Shown piece by piece: positions 1 through 8,069 of a stretch of DNA of 36,941 bases. Position 1 is the first letter of the stretch; every line of letters starts with the position of its first letter. Source of the stretch: Alphaproteobacteria bacterium (GTDB lineage Bacteria; Pseudomonadota; Alphaproteobacteria; UBA8366; Aestuariispiraceae); the NCBI GenBank assembly GCA_024743195.1, contig JANSXE010000020.1:1-36941 (forward strand), written 5' to 3'. A program made the translations under genes and the position numbers. The notes under the pieces were generated by a model. The model had not been told where the DNA came from. It did no database searches and saw nothing but the letters and a program-made list of their open reading frames with translations.

Positions 1-118
1 CATGACAGACGCCGGCAAGGCCCCAAAGCAAATCATTATCGCCGTCGCCCGCAAGCTCGTCACCATCCTCAACGCCATGCTCAAAAACGACGCAGACTTC
101 CACTACAGCCCAGCCTGA
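1..118 (+). pseudogene. C-terminal end of an IS110-family transposase (5' end outside window)
   Basis: The frame is open at the left edge and ends with TGA at 116-118. The visible 38 residues include IAVARKLVTILNAMLKND, which resembles the extreme C-terminus of IS110/IS1111 (DEDD, Transposase_20) transposases, where a conserved (A/V)xRKLxxxxNAxL stretch precedes the stop. No catalytic region is in view, so I cannot tell whether the copy is intact or a fragment; the ATG at base 2 is internal to the family alignment and not a start. IS110 elements lack classical terminal inverted repeats, so the element end cannot be placed. It sits 92 bases from the 3' end of the diiron protein gene and marks the left side of the catabolic region as recombination-prone. 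Confidence 0.6.
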
Positions 119-210
119 AGACACAGTTGCCGGATCGGCCTGGCGGCCGTCCGGGACGACGGGGTGGCGGGTGGCGATTGGCGGAGCGGGAGCGCGCCGC
201 GCGCCGCCCC

Positions 211-1149
211 CTACTCCGCCGCCAGCGTGGTCTTGGGGGCGTCGGGGCCTTCGATTTCCTCGATCAGCGGGATGGGGACGTCGTAGGGGGCGACGTCGGC
301 GCGGATCTGGGCGAGCGCCTGGACGATGATCGCCACCTCCTCGTCCGGGTGGGTGGCGCCGAGGCCGTGTTCGGCGGCGAGCGCGCGGGCGCGCGCGGAG
401 CGCTTGCGCTCGTCGCGCGGCAGGTTGACGACGGCGTAGACGCCGTTCAGCAGGCTGCCGCGCAGCTTCTTCGCGAACTTCTCGCCGAGCATGACCTTCT
501 CCTCGCGGCTCAACTGCTCGAAGAAGCGGCGCATCAGGATGCGGCCGAACTGCACATGGCGCGCCTCGTCCCGCAGGATCAATTCGCAGGCCTTGCGGAT
601 CTGGCCGTAGCGCGCGTTCTTGAAGCGCGCGGTCAGAAGCTCGCCGGACAATTGCTCGAACAGCGTATTGACCGCCATGCCGGCGTAGAAGGACATCTCG
701 CGCTCCTCCTTCTCCACATGGAAGCGGGGGATGACCATCTGGAAATAGTCGCTCTTCGGGGTCGGCTGATAGCCGCCCAGCACATCGGCGATGCGGAAGG
801 AGGCCTCGTGGTGGCGCAGCTCCTCCATGATGAAGTTGGCGACGTGCTGTTTGATCTCGAAGGGCAGATGCTCGTAGATCGCCTGGCGCAGCCGCTCGCA
901 GCCATACGGCGTCGCGCCATGCTCCATCCAGGCGCGCAAGGACCACCATTCGGCGCCGGCCGCGCGCACCTCCTGCGGCAGCTCTGCGGTCTCGCGCTTC
1001 AACTCCGCCCAATCGATGTCCTGGGCCGCGTCCCAGGCCAGATCGCGCGCCTGCAGGCACAGATGCCAGACATCGTCATACTGCAGGTCCGCGACCACCG
1101 GATAGGGGTTGGGGTTCTGCACCGTCTCTTCGAGCATCGAGGCTTCCAT
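211..1149 (-). CDS. Ferritin-like diiron protein (putative diiron oxygenase)
   Basis: A 312-residue protein. Two E-x-x-H motifs are visible, E110-LR-H113 (followed by another His) and E195-AR-H198 in the sequence RDEARHVQFG. The helical stretches carrying them, plus acidic residues near E69/E76 and E165, match the four-helix, two-iron site of ferritin-like oxygenases and oxidases. No signal peptide or membrane segment is visible, so it is probably cytoplasmic. Family knowledge: such carboxylate-bridged diiron proteins activate O2 for hydroxylation, N-oxygenation or desaturation. The exact subfamily is not recognised and no substrate can be given. The ATG at 1149 is preceded by a GGAAAGGA stretch. 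It diverges from the GntR/UTRA regulator gene at 1244 across an operator-like palindrome, so it is probably that regulator's main target. Confidence 0.7.
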   Translation of the reverse strand: MEASMLEETVQNPNPYPVVADLQYDDVWHLCLQARDLAWDAAQDIDWAELKRETAELPQEVRAAGAEWWSLRAWMEHGATPYGCERLRQAIYEHLPFEIKQHVANFIMEELRHHEASFRIADVLGGYQPTPKSDYFQMVIPRFHVEKEEREMSFYAGMAVNTLFEQLSGELLTARFKNARYGQIRKACELILRDEARHVQFGRILMRRFFEQLSREEKVMLGEKFAKKLRGSLLNGVYAVVNLPRDERKRSARARALAAEHGLGATHPDEEVAIIVQALAQIRADVAPYDVPIPLIEEIEGPDAPKTTLAAE

Positions 1150-1206
1150 CGCGTCCGCGTCCTTTCCGTCTCATCCCGGGCGGGTTACCCTGTTCGTTAA
1201 GTCCAA

Positions 1207-1221
1207 TAGTATAGTCTACTA
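1207..1221. promoter_or_regulatory. Operator-like palindrome and promoter in the divergent diiron/GntR intergenic region
   Basis: TAGTA-TAGTC-TACTA is an interrupted inverted repeat whose centre contains GTCTAC. This resembles the GTxTAxAC core bound by HutC-type GntR regulators. On the minus strand the same bases include TATACT (1213 to 1208), a good -10 for the diiron gene, with TCGACT 16 bases upstream as a weak -35. The overlap suggests that the regulator occludes this promoter. Inferred from sequence only. Confidence 0.45.
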
Positions 1222-1243
1222 GATTAATGAGTCGAGAGGCGCG

Positions 1244-2056
1244 ATGCGCGAGCGGCTTCAAATCCCGGAGACGACCGCCGGCGGCGAGGATGCGGAGGCC
1301 GGTCGCGACGCGCCGCTCGACCGCGCCTCGGCCCTGCCGCTCTTCGTGCAGATCCGCCAGCAGTTGCTGGCCGACATCCGCGCCTGGCCGGAGGGCGACC
1401 GGCGCTTTCCCACCGACCAGCAGCTCGCGGCGCGCTTCGGCGTCTCCAAGATGACCGTGCGTCAGGCGCTCGACGATCTGGTGAAGGACGGGCTTCTGAC
1501 CCGCACGCGCGGGCGCGGCACCTTCGTGACCGACGCGGCGCTGGTGGAGCGGCTGACGCCCTCGCTCGACATCGACCAGCAGCATCGCGCCGCGGGGCGG
1601 AGCGTCTCCGTGAGCGTGCTGAGCCTCGGGGAGCGGCCGGCGCGGGCGGCGGAAGCCGCGCTGCTGGGCCTCGCGGAGGGCGATCCGGTGATGGAGATCC
1701 GCCGGCTGCGCGCGCTCGGCGGCGGGCCGGCGGCGCTGGACGAGCGCATCGCGCCCGCCGCGGTCGCCCGGCGCGCCGGCTTCGATCCCGAGAGCGCGCG
1801 AGGCTCCATCGTCGGGCGGCTGCGCCGCGCGGTCGCGCTCGCCAAGGCCGAATGGCGCATGACGGCGGAGCGCGCGGGGCGCGAGCGCGCGGCGCTCCTG
1901 CTGATCGATCCGGACGATCCGGTGCTGGTGCGCGCCATGCGCTACCGCGACGCCTCGGGCGCGGTCGTGATGATCGGCCGCACCGTGCACCGCAGCGACC
2001 GGCTGGCCTGCGAGATCGAGCTCGATCTCGCAGACGCGGACGCGGACGCGGGATAG
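1244..2056 (+). CDS. GntR-family transcriptional regulator, HutC type with UTRA domain
   Basis: A 270-residue protein. After about 30 disordered residues, residues 31-97 form the GntR winged helix (LPLFVQIRQQLL, FPTDQQLAARFGVSKMTVRQAL, then the wing RTRGRGTFV). Residues about 110-265 look like a UTRA ligand-binding domain (GDPVMEIRRLRAL is typical). Known for the family: a dimeric repressor released by a small carbon or nitrogen effector. ATG 1244 has GAGAGG just upstream. The gene faces the diiron protein gene and ends 2 bases before the convergent stop of the PhyH-type gene. It most likely controls the diiron gene and itself; whether it also affects the large minus-strand operon is unknown. 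Alternative internal starts cannot be excluded because the first 30 residues are low-complexity. Confidence 0.85.
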   Translation: MRERLQIPETTAGGEDAEAGRDAPLDRASALPLFVQIRQQLLADIRAWPEGDRRFPTDQQLAARFGVSKMTVRQALDDLVKDGLLTRTRGRGTFVTDAALVERLTPSLDIDQQHRAAGRSVSVSVLSLGERPARAAEAALLGLAEGDPVMEIRRLRALGGGPAALDERIAPAAVARRAGFDPESARGSIVGRLRRAVALAKAEWRMTAERAGRERAALLLIDPDDPVLVRAMRYRDASGAVVMIGRTVHRSDRLACEIELDLADADADAG

Positions 2057-2058
2057 GG

Positions 2059-2892
2059 TCAGGCGGCGCCTTCCAGGCGCTCCGTCATGACGCGGCGGCC
2101 CTCGTTCCAGGCGGCCATCGCCTTGGCGTGGCGGGCCATTTCGGTCTCCCCGAAATCGGTCTGCGGGCGGGCGTCGTGGTCGAAATGGCCGAACCGGTCC
2201 TCGCCCCGCACCAGGGTGGCGGAGAGCCGCACGCCGCTGGTCGCGCGCACCCGCGTCGGGATGTAGCTGATCCCCAGCCCGATGCGCCGGTCGTCCGACC
2301 CGTTCGGCCGGCTGGAGTGCAACAGGTCGGTGTGGTGCAGCGACATCTGGCCGGGGCGCAGCGCCATCAGCACCGGCTCGGCCTCGATGCCGGAGACGTC
2401 GACGCTCTGTCCCGAGGTCAGCATGTTGCCGGCCTGCTTCTCGACCGTGTGGGTGAGATCGCCCAGCTTATGGCTGCCCGGCAGAACCATCACGCAGCCG
2501 CTCTCCTCCGACGCCTCCGACAAGGCGACCCAGGCGGTGACGTGCTCATGCGGCTCCAGCCCGAAATAGGTCCCGTCGCGGTGCCAGGAGATGTAGGCGT
2601 CGGTGTGCGGCTCCTTGATCCAGACGGTGAGCTGGACCAGCAGGATGTCCTCGCCGATCGCGTCGGCGACCGGATCGAGCACCTCCGGCGCATGGACGAT
2701 CTCGTCGAGCCAGGTGAGATAGAGATGCGGCTTGAACTTGAGGTCGCCCGTGAAGCCGCCGAGGCGCGCCTCGCTCTCCTCCAGCCGCTTGCGATAGCCG
2801 CCGGCGCGCGCGGCTTCGAAGACGTCGATCGGCGCCAGAAAACCGTCGTCACGGTAGGATTGGACCTGAGCGTCGGTGAGCGCGTGGGGCAT
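2059..2892 (-). CDS. Phytanoyl-CoA dioxygenase (PhyH)-family Fe(II)/2-oxoglutarate oxygenase
   Basis: A 277-residue protein of usual PhyH length. The iron triad is visible as H104-x-D106 (SWHRDGTYFGL) and the distal H192 in LLHSSRPN, with R203 placed to bind 2-oxoglutarate. The stretch WVALSEASEESGCVMVLPGSH is typical of the PhyH family. Known chemistry: O2- and 2-oxoglutarate-dependent hydroxylation of small molecules, often followed by spontaneous loss of a substituent. The ATG at 2892 has a strong upstream GGAGGAG. It is the last gene of the minus-strand catabolic run (43 bases after the SDR gene) and ends 2 bases from the stop of the convergent GntR gene. Inference: it hydroxylates the pathway substrate or a variant of it. 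The family does not predict the substrate. Confidence 0.82.
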   Translation of the reverse strand: MPHALTDAQVQSYRDDGFLAPIDVFEAARAGGYRKRLEESEARLGGFTGDLKFKPHLYLTWLDEIVHAPEVLDPVADAIGEDILLVQLTVWIKEPHTDAYISWHRDGTYFGLEPHEHVTAWVALSEASEESGCVMVLPGSHKLGDLTHTVEKQAGNMLTSGQSVDVSGIEAEPVLMALRPGQMSLHHTDLLHSSRPNGSDDRRIGLGISYIPTRVRATSGVRLSATLVRGEDRFGHFDHDARPQTDFGETEMARHAKAMAAWNEGRRVMTERLEGAA

Positions 2893-2935
2893 CGGGGGCT
2901 CCTCCAGAAAGGGTTTTTTGTCCGGTCGTCGGTCG

Positions 2936-3709
2936 TCAGGCGGCGTAGCCGCCGTCGAGGCGCAGGTCGGCGCCGGTCATGAAACCGGCCTCCTCGCTCG
3001 CCAGATAGAGGGCGGCGGCGGCGACTTCCTCGGGCCGTCCCAGCCGGCCCATCGGATGATCGGGGGCGAGCGCGGCCTCCGCCGCCTCGACCGAGCCGTA
3101 GCGGCGGATCACCCGCCCGGTGAGCACCGCGCCGGGCGACAGGCTGACCACGCGCACCCCCTCCTGCGCATGGTCGAGCGCCATGATGCGCGTCAGATGG
3201 AGGAGCGCCGCCTTGGCCGCGCCATAGGCCGCGCGGCCGGCCTTCGCACGCTGGCCGAGCTGCGAGGCCATGTTGACGATCACGCCGCCGCCGTCGCGCC
3301 GCAGCGCGGGCAGCGTCGCGCGGCTCATCAGCATGGCGCCGGTCAGATTGACGTCGAACGCGCGGCGCCAGTCGGCGACCGCCGTCTCCTCCACCGTGCC
3401 GTGCGGCACGGCGGCGGCCGCGTTGTTGATCAGCACGTCGAGCCCGCCGAGCGTCGCGACCGCGTCGGCGACCGCTTCATCGACCGAGGCCTCGTCGGCG
3501 ACGTCGCAGAGCCGCCAATCGATCCGTGCGAGCGCTTCCGCCTCGTCGTCGAACGCCGCGCGCGCCGCCGCGGCGGCGGCGCCGAGCGCCTCCCACTCGA
3601 TGTCGAGGCCGATCACCCGCGCCCCGTCCCGCGCGAAGGCCGCCATCAGGGCGACGCCGATATCGCCCGCGGCCCCGGTCACCAGAACGCGGCGTTCACG
3701 CATCCGCAT
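2936..3709 (-). CDS. Short-chain dehydrogenase/reductase (classical SDR)
   Basis: A 257-residue protein with all the landmarks of a classical SDR: the nucleotide loop TGAAGDIG (residues 11-18), an acidic D36 after beta-2 that suggests NAD(H) preference, NNAA at 95-98, and the catalytic S149, Y162 and K166 (AAYGAAK). The substrate loop begins at LSPGAV. The start overlaps the 3' end of the CobW gene by 14 bases; M3 is a nearby alternative start. Known role of the family: NAD(P)-dependent oxidation of a hydroxyl group or reduction of a carbonyl. In this operon it probably oxidises a hydroxy intermediate, but the sequence does not show which. The function call is secure at family level only. Confidence 0.88.
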   Translation of the reverse strand: MRMRERRVLVTGAAGDIGVALMAAFARDGARVIGLDIEWEALGAAAAAARAAFDDEAEALARIDWRLCDVADEASVDEAVADAVATLGGLDVLINNAAAAVPHGTVEETAVADWRRAFDVNLTGAMLMSRATLPALRRDGGGVIVNMASQLGQRAKAGRAAYGAAKAALLHLTRIMALDHAQEGVRVVSLSPGAVLTGRVIRRYGSVEAAEAALAPDHPMGRLGRPEEVAAAALYLASEEAGFMTGADLRLDGGYAA

Positions 3710-4730
3710 GGCGCGCCGCCTCCAACATGCGGGCCATGGCGTCGCGCGCCGCGTCCTCCTCCAGGCCGCGGCCGATCAGGACGATCCCGAGGCGTTCCCC
3801 GTCGCCGAGGGGCGCCGCCAGCGGCTCCGGCGGGGAGAAGACGTGCTGCACGCCTTGCACCACCATCGGGGCCGCCTCACCCGCCATGCGGATCAGGCCC
3901 TTGGCGCGCAACAGCCGGTCGTCGAAGTCGGTCTGCATCCAGCGCACCAGGGCCGCGTAGGCGGGCCAGTCCAATGCTTGGTCGAGCGGTAGGAAGATCG
4001 TGGTGATGTCGCTGTGCCGATGCGCGTGGCCGGAGGGATGACGGCCGTGCGCCGTCCCCGCCTCCAGCAGGTCCGGCGGTCCGGCGCGCGCCGGCGCCGG
4101 GGCGAGCACGCGGTCCGGGTCGACGTCGGCCCGGGCGCTGAACAGCAGCTCGGCCCCGGGATTCAGGGCCTGCAGGTTGGCGGCGACCGCATCGCGCGCC
4201 GCCGGATCGACTTGGTCGGTCTTGGTGACGATCAGCCGGTCGGCGAGCGCGGCCTGCTTGCGGACCTCGTCGAAGCGGCTCTGCTGGCTGTCGAACAGTT
4301 GGGCGTCGATGCAGGCGACCACGGCCTCCAACCCGAAGCGCGCGGCGAGGAAGCGGTCGGTCATCACCGTGTGCATCAGCGGCGCGGGGTCGGCGACGCC
4401 CGTCGTCTCCACCACCACCCGGCCGAAGGGCGGGACGTCGCCGCGGGCCCGGCGGTGGTAGAGATCGGTCAGCGTCTCGGCCAGGCTGCTGGTCAGGGCG
4501 CAGCACAGGCAGCCGTTGTCGAGCAGGACGACGTCCTCCTCCTCGCCCTTGGTGACCAGATGATGGTCGAGGCCGACCTCGCCGAACTCGTTCACGATGA
4601 CGGCCGTGTCGGCGAAGGCGTCGCTGCGGATCAGGCGCGACAACAGGGTCGTCTTGCCCGAGCCCAGAAAACCCGTCAGCAGGAAGAGCGGGGTCCTCGC
4701 CTCGTCGGTCGCCGCGACGCCGTCGCTCAT
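3696..4730 (-). CDS. CobW/COG0523-family GTP-dependent metallochaperone
   Basis: A 344-residue protein. Seen: a P-loop GFLGSGKTT (20-28), the metal-binding CxCC motif GCLCC (C74, C76, C77), ETTGVADPAP switch, the G4-like TKTD (169-172), a His-rich linker (H228, H231, H235, H237, H239) and a CobW_C domain over the last 100 residues. Known for the family: GTP-driven delivery of Zn(II), Co(II) or Fe to a client metalloenzyme. No Zur-type site is apparent. It lies 25 bases after the isochorismatase-type gene and overlaps the SDR gene. Because the operon also encodes a binuclear-metal cyclic amidohydrolase, metal loading of that enzyme (or of the Fe-dependent PhyH protein) is a reasonable inference. 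A general zinc homeostasis role is the alternative. Confidence 0.85.
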   Translation of the reverse strand: MSDGVAATDEARTPLFLLTGFLGSGKTTLLSRLIRSDAFADTAVIVNEFGEVGLDHHLVTKGEEEDVVLLDNGCLCCALTSSLAETLTDLYHRRARGDVPPFGRVVVETTGVADPAPLMHTVMTDRFLAARFGLEAVVACIDAQLFDSQQSRFDEVRKQAALADRLIVTKTDQVDPAARDAVAANLQALNPGAELLFSARADVDPDRVLAPAPARAGPPDLLEAGTAHGRHPSGHAHRHSDITTIFLPLDQALDWPAYAALVRWMQTDFDDRLLRAKGLIRMAGEAAPMVVQGVQHVFSPPEPLAAPLGDGERLGIVLIGRGLEEDAARDAMARMLEAARHADA

Positions 4731-4755
4731 GCCGTCCTCCGTCTCCTGCGCGCGC

Positions 4756-5487
4756 TCAAGAGGCCCAGCCGGTTTCGGGATCGCGGCCCGGCGTCGCCTC
4801 CAGATAGGCGGCGACCTCGTCGGTCGGGATCACGTCGGCGTATTTGCAGTTCATGTCGAACAGATTGACCGCGTGGCTCGCCTCGAACCGGTCGAAGGCG
4901 GTCTCCTCCGGGATGACGGTCTTGAAGTTGTAGGAGTAGGCGTCGACGGTCGTCGCGCGCAGGCAGCCGGAACTGGTGCAGCCGGTCAGGATCAGCGTGT
5001 CGACGTCCAGGAAATTGAGGTGGCTCATGAACAGCGTGCCGAAGAAGCAGGACGGCTTGCGCTTGCCGATCAGGATGTCCTCCGGCCGCGGGGCCAAGGG
5101 CGCCACGGTCTGGGTCGCGTGCGTGCCCTCAATGCTGGTCTTCTCGCGGCCGCGATGGCTCTTGCCGGTCTGCACGCCGCTGTCGACCATGTCGGGGCGG
5201 CGTTCGCTCTGGGTGTAGAAGATCGGGAAGCCCTTGGCGCGCGCGATGCGCATCAGCCGCTCGATATGGGGCACGGCCTTCCAGCCGGCCTCGCCGCAAT
5301 GGGTGCGGTACTTCTTGACGCCTTCCTCCTGGGCTTCGCCCGGCTCGTCGCCGCAGAAATTGTACTGCACGTCGATGATGAAGAGGGCCGGCCGCTTGCC
5401 GTAGCCGCCGCGCTTGCCGTAACCGGCCAACTCGTAGATGCGCTTGTCCTTCTCGGTCAGGAAGCGGTCCCAGATACGCTCGCTCAC
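4756..5487 (-). CDS. Isochorismatase-superfamily amidohydrolase (N-carbamoylsarcosine/ureidoacrylate amidase type)
   Basis: A 243-residue protein. The Asp-Lys-Cys triad is visible: D39 in LFIIDVQYNF, K144 in GKRKPSCFFGT, and C175 in TGCTSSGCLRATTVDAYSY, together with the non-prolyl TGC turn. The family hydrolyses C-N bonds of carbamoyl or amide groups (N-carbamoylsarcosine, ureidoacrylate, maleamate, nicotinamide), releasing ammonia and CO2 in the carbamoyl cases. The N-terminal 30 residues with two GYGKR repeats are an unusual extension. Spacing supports a joint function: it begins 9 bases after the cyclic amidohydrolase, the usual step before carbamoyl hydrolysis. Inference: it acts on the ring-opened product. 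The exact substrate is unknown, and I avoid calling it RutB or NicF. Confidence 0.82.
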   Translation of the reverse strand: MSERIWDRFLTEKDKRIYELAGYGKRGGYGKRPALFIIDVQYNFCGDEPGEAQEEGVKKYRTHCGEAGWKAVPHIERLMRIARAKGFPIFYTQSERRPDMVDSGVQTGKSHRGREKTSIEGTHATQTVAPLAPRPEDILIGKRKPSCFFGTLFMSHLNFLDVDTLILTGCTSSGCLRATTVDAYSYNFKTVIPEETAFDRFEASHAVNLFDMNCKYADVIPTDEVAAYLEATPGRDPETGWAS

Positions 5488-5496
5488 GAAACTCTC

Positions 5497-6870
5497 CTAT
5501 TGCTCGCTCTCGGGAAAGCGCCGGATGTAGCGCCCGATCCCGTCCTTGGCGGCGTCGGTCAGCCGCCCGTCCTGCATCACGATCCGACCGCGCGACACGG
5601 TCGTCACCGGCCAGCCCCTGAGGGGGCGCCCCTCGAAGGGCGAATAGTCGGAGTGGGACAGCAGCTCCGCCGGATCGACGGTGCGCGTCAGATCCGGGTC
5701 GATGACGACCAGGTCCGCGTCCGCGCCCGGCGTCAGCGTCCCCTTGCCCGCGACCTGATAGATCCGCGCGGCGTTGCGGCTCAGCACGCGGGCCAGAACC
5801 TCCGGCGCGACGCCGCGGTCGTGGTAGCCGGCCTGCACCAGGATCGGCAGCATGGTGGCGACGCCGGGGAACCCGTTGGTCGCCTGCCAGATCGATTTCT
5901 CCTTCGTCTCGCGCTTGCGCGGCACATGGTCGGTGCCGACCGTGTCGATCGAGCCGTCCAGCACGCCCTCCCACAGCGCGTCGATGTCGGCCTGGGTGCG
6001 CACCGGCGGATTGACCTTGGCCAGCGGCCCGGCCGCGTCCTGCTTGTCGATGAACAGGTAGTGCGGACAGGTCTCGACATAGATCGGCGGGCCGCCGCTG
6101 CGGCGGTGGCGGCGCACCTCGTCCAGCGCCTCCTTGGAGCTGAGATGGACGATGTTCACCGGGCAGGCGGTCTTCTTGGCGAAATAGCAGACGCGGTGGA
6201 CGTTCTCGGCCTCCAGGAAATCCGGGCTCTGCTCGTCCCAGGCGGCCAGATCGTCGCGCCCGTCGGCGCGCAGCGGGTCGCGCAGATAGGGAATGACCTC
6301 GACATTCTCGCAATGGACGCCGAGCACCGCGCCCGGCAGCTTCGCGACCTCGCGCATGGCGGCGAAGAGCAGCCCGTCGTCGATGTCGGTGAAGCCCTTC
6401 GCCAGCCCCGCCTGCCCCTTGTACATCATGTACATCTTGTAGGAGCTGACGCCGTAGGTCCGGGTGATCTCGGCCAGCGTCTTCACATGCAGATCGCTGG
6501 TCAGCCCCAGATGGAAGGAGAAGTCGATCACCGACTGCGATTGCGCCATGGCGAGCTGGCGGTCGAAATCCTCCCGGAAGTCCTTGGCGCGGTAGAAGGA
6601 GATCACCGAGGTGACGCCGCCCAGCGCGGCGGAGCGGGATTCGGTCCGGAAGTCTTTCTCGGGATCGCCGAAGCCGAAATGGACATGCGGGTCGATCAGG
6701 CCGGGCATGAGCCAGCGGCCCTCGCAATCAACCGTGCGGTCGGCGGCCAGATCCTCACCCGGCGCGGTCACGGCGGCGATGCGCCCGTCGCGCACGCCGA
6801 CGCCGCCCGGCGCCGTCGCCTCGCCCGGGAAGACCAGATGCGCGTTCTTGAAGAAGAGGTCCAGCGTCAC
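5497..6870 (-). CDS. Dihydropyrimidinase/hydantoinase-type cyclic amidohydrolase
   Basis: A 457-residue protein of the amidohydrolase superfamily. Metal ligands are visible: H62 and H64 in DPHVHFG, the carboxylatable K145 in SSYKMYMMYK, H186 (GVHCEN), H242 (IVHLSS) and D314 (GTDHVP). This set matches the binuclear Zn centre of dihydropyrimidinase, hydantoinase and allantoinase, which hydrolyse cyclic amide or imide bonds. The frame extends upstream to 7035, but the Arg-rich extension is a shadow of the preceding gene. I chose GTG at 6870 because the family N-terminus (LDLFFKNAHLVFPG) starts there and GTGA overlaps the previous stop by 4 bases, a translational-coupling arrangement. The next gene is a carbamoyl/amide hydrolase. 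Allantoinase versus hydantoinase cannot be separated by eye. Confidence 0.87.
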   Translation of the reverse strand: MTLDLFFKNAHLVFPGEATAPGGVGVRDGRIAAVTAPGEDLAADRTVDCEGRWLMPGLIDPHVHFGFGDPEKDFRTESRSAALGGVTSVISFYRAKDFREDFDRQLAMAQSQSVIDFSFHLGLTSDLHVKTLAEITRTYGVSSYKMYMMYKGQAGLAKGFTDIDDGLLFAAMREVAKLPGAVLGVHCENVEVIPYLRDPLRADGRDDLAAWDEQSPDFLEAENVHRVCYFAKKTACPVNIVHLSSKEALDEVRRHRRSGGPPIYVETCPHYLFIDKQDAAGPLAKVNPPVRTQADIDALWEGVLDGSIDTVGTDHVPRKRETKEKSIWQATNGFPGVATMLPILVQAGYHDRGVAPEVLARVLSRNAARIYQVAGKGTLTPGADADLVVIDPDLTRTVDPAELLSHSDYSPFEGRPLRGWPVTTVSRGRIVMQDGRLTDAAKDGIGRYIRRFPESEQ

Positions 6871-7271
6871 GCCCCGGCCTCCTGCGCCTGAAGGCGGGCG
6901 ATGCGATGCTCGCCGGCGTCGTTCCAGACCCATTGGCGGGCGATGCGGCCGCCGACGATCTCGAACCGGTCGACGAAGCGCACATCGTCGAAGGGCGCGC
7001 CGTCGGCCCACATCCCGTAGAGCACGCCGTGGCAATAGGCGATCGCGCCCTCAGCCGTCGGCTGGACGTCGACGCCCTCTATGCGCTTGGCGACCTTCTG
7101 ATAGCGGCCGCCGGAATTGGCGACCAGTTGATCCAGATCCTTCGGACGCTTGCCGCCGGGGAAGATCAGTTCCGCCCCCTCGGCGAGATAGGGTCGCGCG
7201 CGCTCCAGGTCCCGCGCCTCGACCGCCGCCAGATAATCGCGCACCAGGCGATCCGCCTCCTCAGCCAGCAT
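6867..7271 (-). CDS. NTF2-like/SnoaL-like small protein
   Basis: A 134-residue protein. The order of elements (amphipathic N-terminal helices VRDYLAAVEARDLERARPYL, then LIFPGG, and a C-terminal strand pair ending in FEIVGGRIARQWVWND) matches the cone-shaped NTF2/SnoaL fold used by small isomerases, dehydratases, dioxygenase partners and ligand-binding proteins. No catalytic Asp-His pair can be assigned with confidence. It sits between the ABC permease (3-base gap) and the cyclic amidohydrolase (4-base overlap), so it is an integral operon member. Possible roles, all inference: isomerisation or tautomerisation of a ring intermediate, or binding of a pathway compound. Confidence 0.72.
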   Translation of the reverse strand: MLAEEADRLVRDYLAAVEARDLERARPYLAEGAELIFPGGKRPKDLDQLVANSGGRYQKVAKRIEGVDVQPTAEGAIAYCHGVLYGMWADGAPFDDVRFVDRFEIVGGRIARQWVWNDAGEHRIARLQAQEAGA

Positions 7272-7274
7272 TCC

Positions 7275-8066
7275 TTACCCCTTCTTTCCGAAAACCTTGT
7301 CCAGCCCGAAGGCCCGCTCCAGCCCGACCACCAGCAGATAGGCGAACAGGATCAGAAGCGTGGAGACCGCCGCGATCATCGGATCGATCGCGAATTCGAT
7401 GTAGGTGTAGATCCGGATCGGCAGCGTCATGACGTCCGGCCCGGTCAGGAAGATCGAGATCGTCACCTGATCGAACGAGACGATGAAGGCGAAAATCACG
7501 CTGACCAGGATCGCCGGCGCGATCGCGGGCATGACGACCTGGAACAGGATCCGCGCGGGCTTGGCGCCCAGCACCTCCGCCGCCTCCGCCAGCGACTTGT
7601 CGAGCCCGACCAGCGCGGCGCCCACCGTGCGGATGACGTAGGGCAGCGTGATCAGCGTATGGCCGATGATGAGACCCAGCATGTTGGACGGGATCTCGAG
7701 CAGCCGGATGAACTGGAAGAGCGCGACGCCCGTCACGACGGTCGGCAGGATCAGGGGCGACATCAGGAAGGCGCGAAAGGCCTCGCGCCCCTTGAAGTTC
7801 TCCCGCGCGAGCGCAAGCGCGGCGATCGTGCCCAGGATCGTCGCGGCTGCGGTCGCCGCGACCGCGAGCACCATGGAATCGATGAAGGATTCCAGGAAGT
7901 CCTCCCGCTCCATTAACTGGGCGTACCATTTGAGCGTGAAGCCTTCCGGCGGGAAGGTGACGTGCGGGGCCTCGGTGAAGGAGCCCCCCACGATGATGAC
8001 CAGCGGTCCCAGCAGGAAGATCAGGGTCAACGTGGTCCACAGCGACAGGCTGATGCGCGGGATCAT
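7275..8066 (-). CDS. ABC transporter permease, PotC-type (inner membrane)
   Basis: A 263-residue protein with about six hydrophobic segments, starting with LSLWTTLTLIFLLGPLVIIVGGSF. The EAA coupling loop reads EAAEVLGAKPARILFQVVMP (about residues 159-180), the contact point with the ATPase. Sequence and size fit the PotC/YdcV group of permeases from spermidine/putrescine-type (PAAT-like) importers. The start lies 3 bases after the stop of the partner permease and the end 3 bases before the SnoaL-like gene. Together with the adjacent binding protein, second permease and ATPase it forms a complete importer. The PotABCD family carries polyamines, Fe(III), opines, phosphonates and other small organic ions, so the substrate should be inferred from the operon and not the family name. 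Confidence 0.87.
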   Translation of the reverse strand: MIPRISLSLWTTLTLIFLLGPLVIIVGGSFTEAPHVTFPPEGFTLKWYAQLMEREDFLESFIDSMVLAVAATAAATILGTIAALALARENFKGREAFRAFLMSPLILPTVVTGVALFQFIRLLEIPSNMLGLIIGHTLITLPYVIRTVGAALVGLDKSLAEAAEVLGAKPARILFQVVMPAIAPAILVSVIFAFIVSFDQVTISIFLTGPDVMTLPIRIYTYIEFAIDPMIAAVSTLLILFAYLLVVGLERAFGLDKVFGKKG

Positions 8067-8069
8067 GGC

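Noticed and set aside
4597-6891. Long plus-strand open frame of 764 codons opposite the CobW, amidase and amidohydrolase genes
   Set aside because: It is antisense to three genes with clear catalytic motifs; its translation is Arg/Ala/Gly/Asp/His-rich without family motifs, as expected for GC-rich shadow frames.
5497-7035. Longer amidohydrolase start at 7035
   Set aside because: The added Arg-rich residues overlap the SnoaL-like gene in another frame; GTG 6870 matches the family N-terminus and couples to the previous stop.
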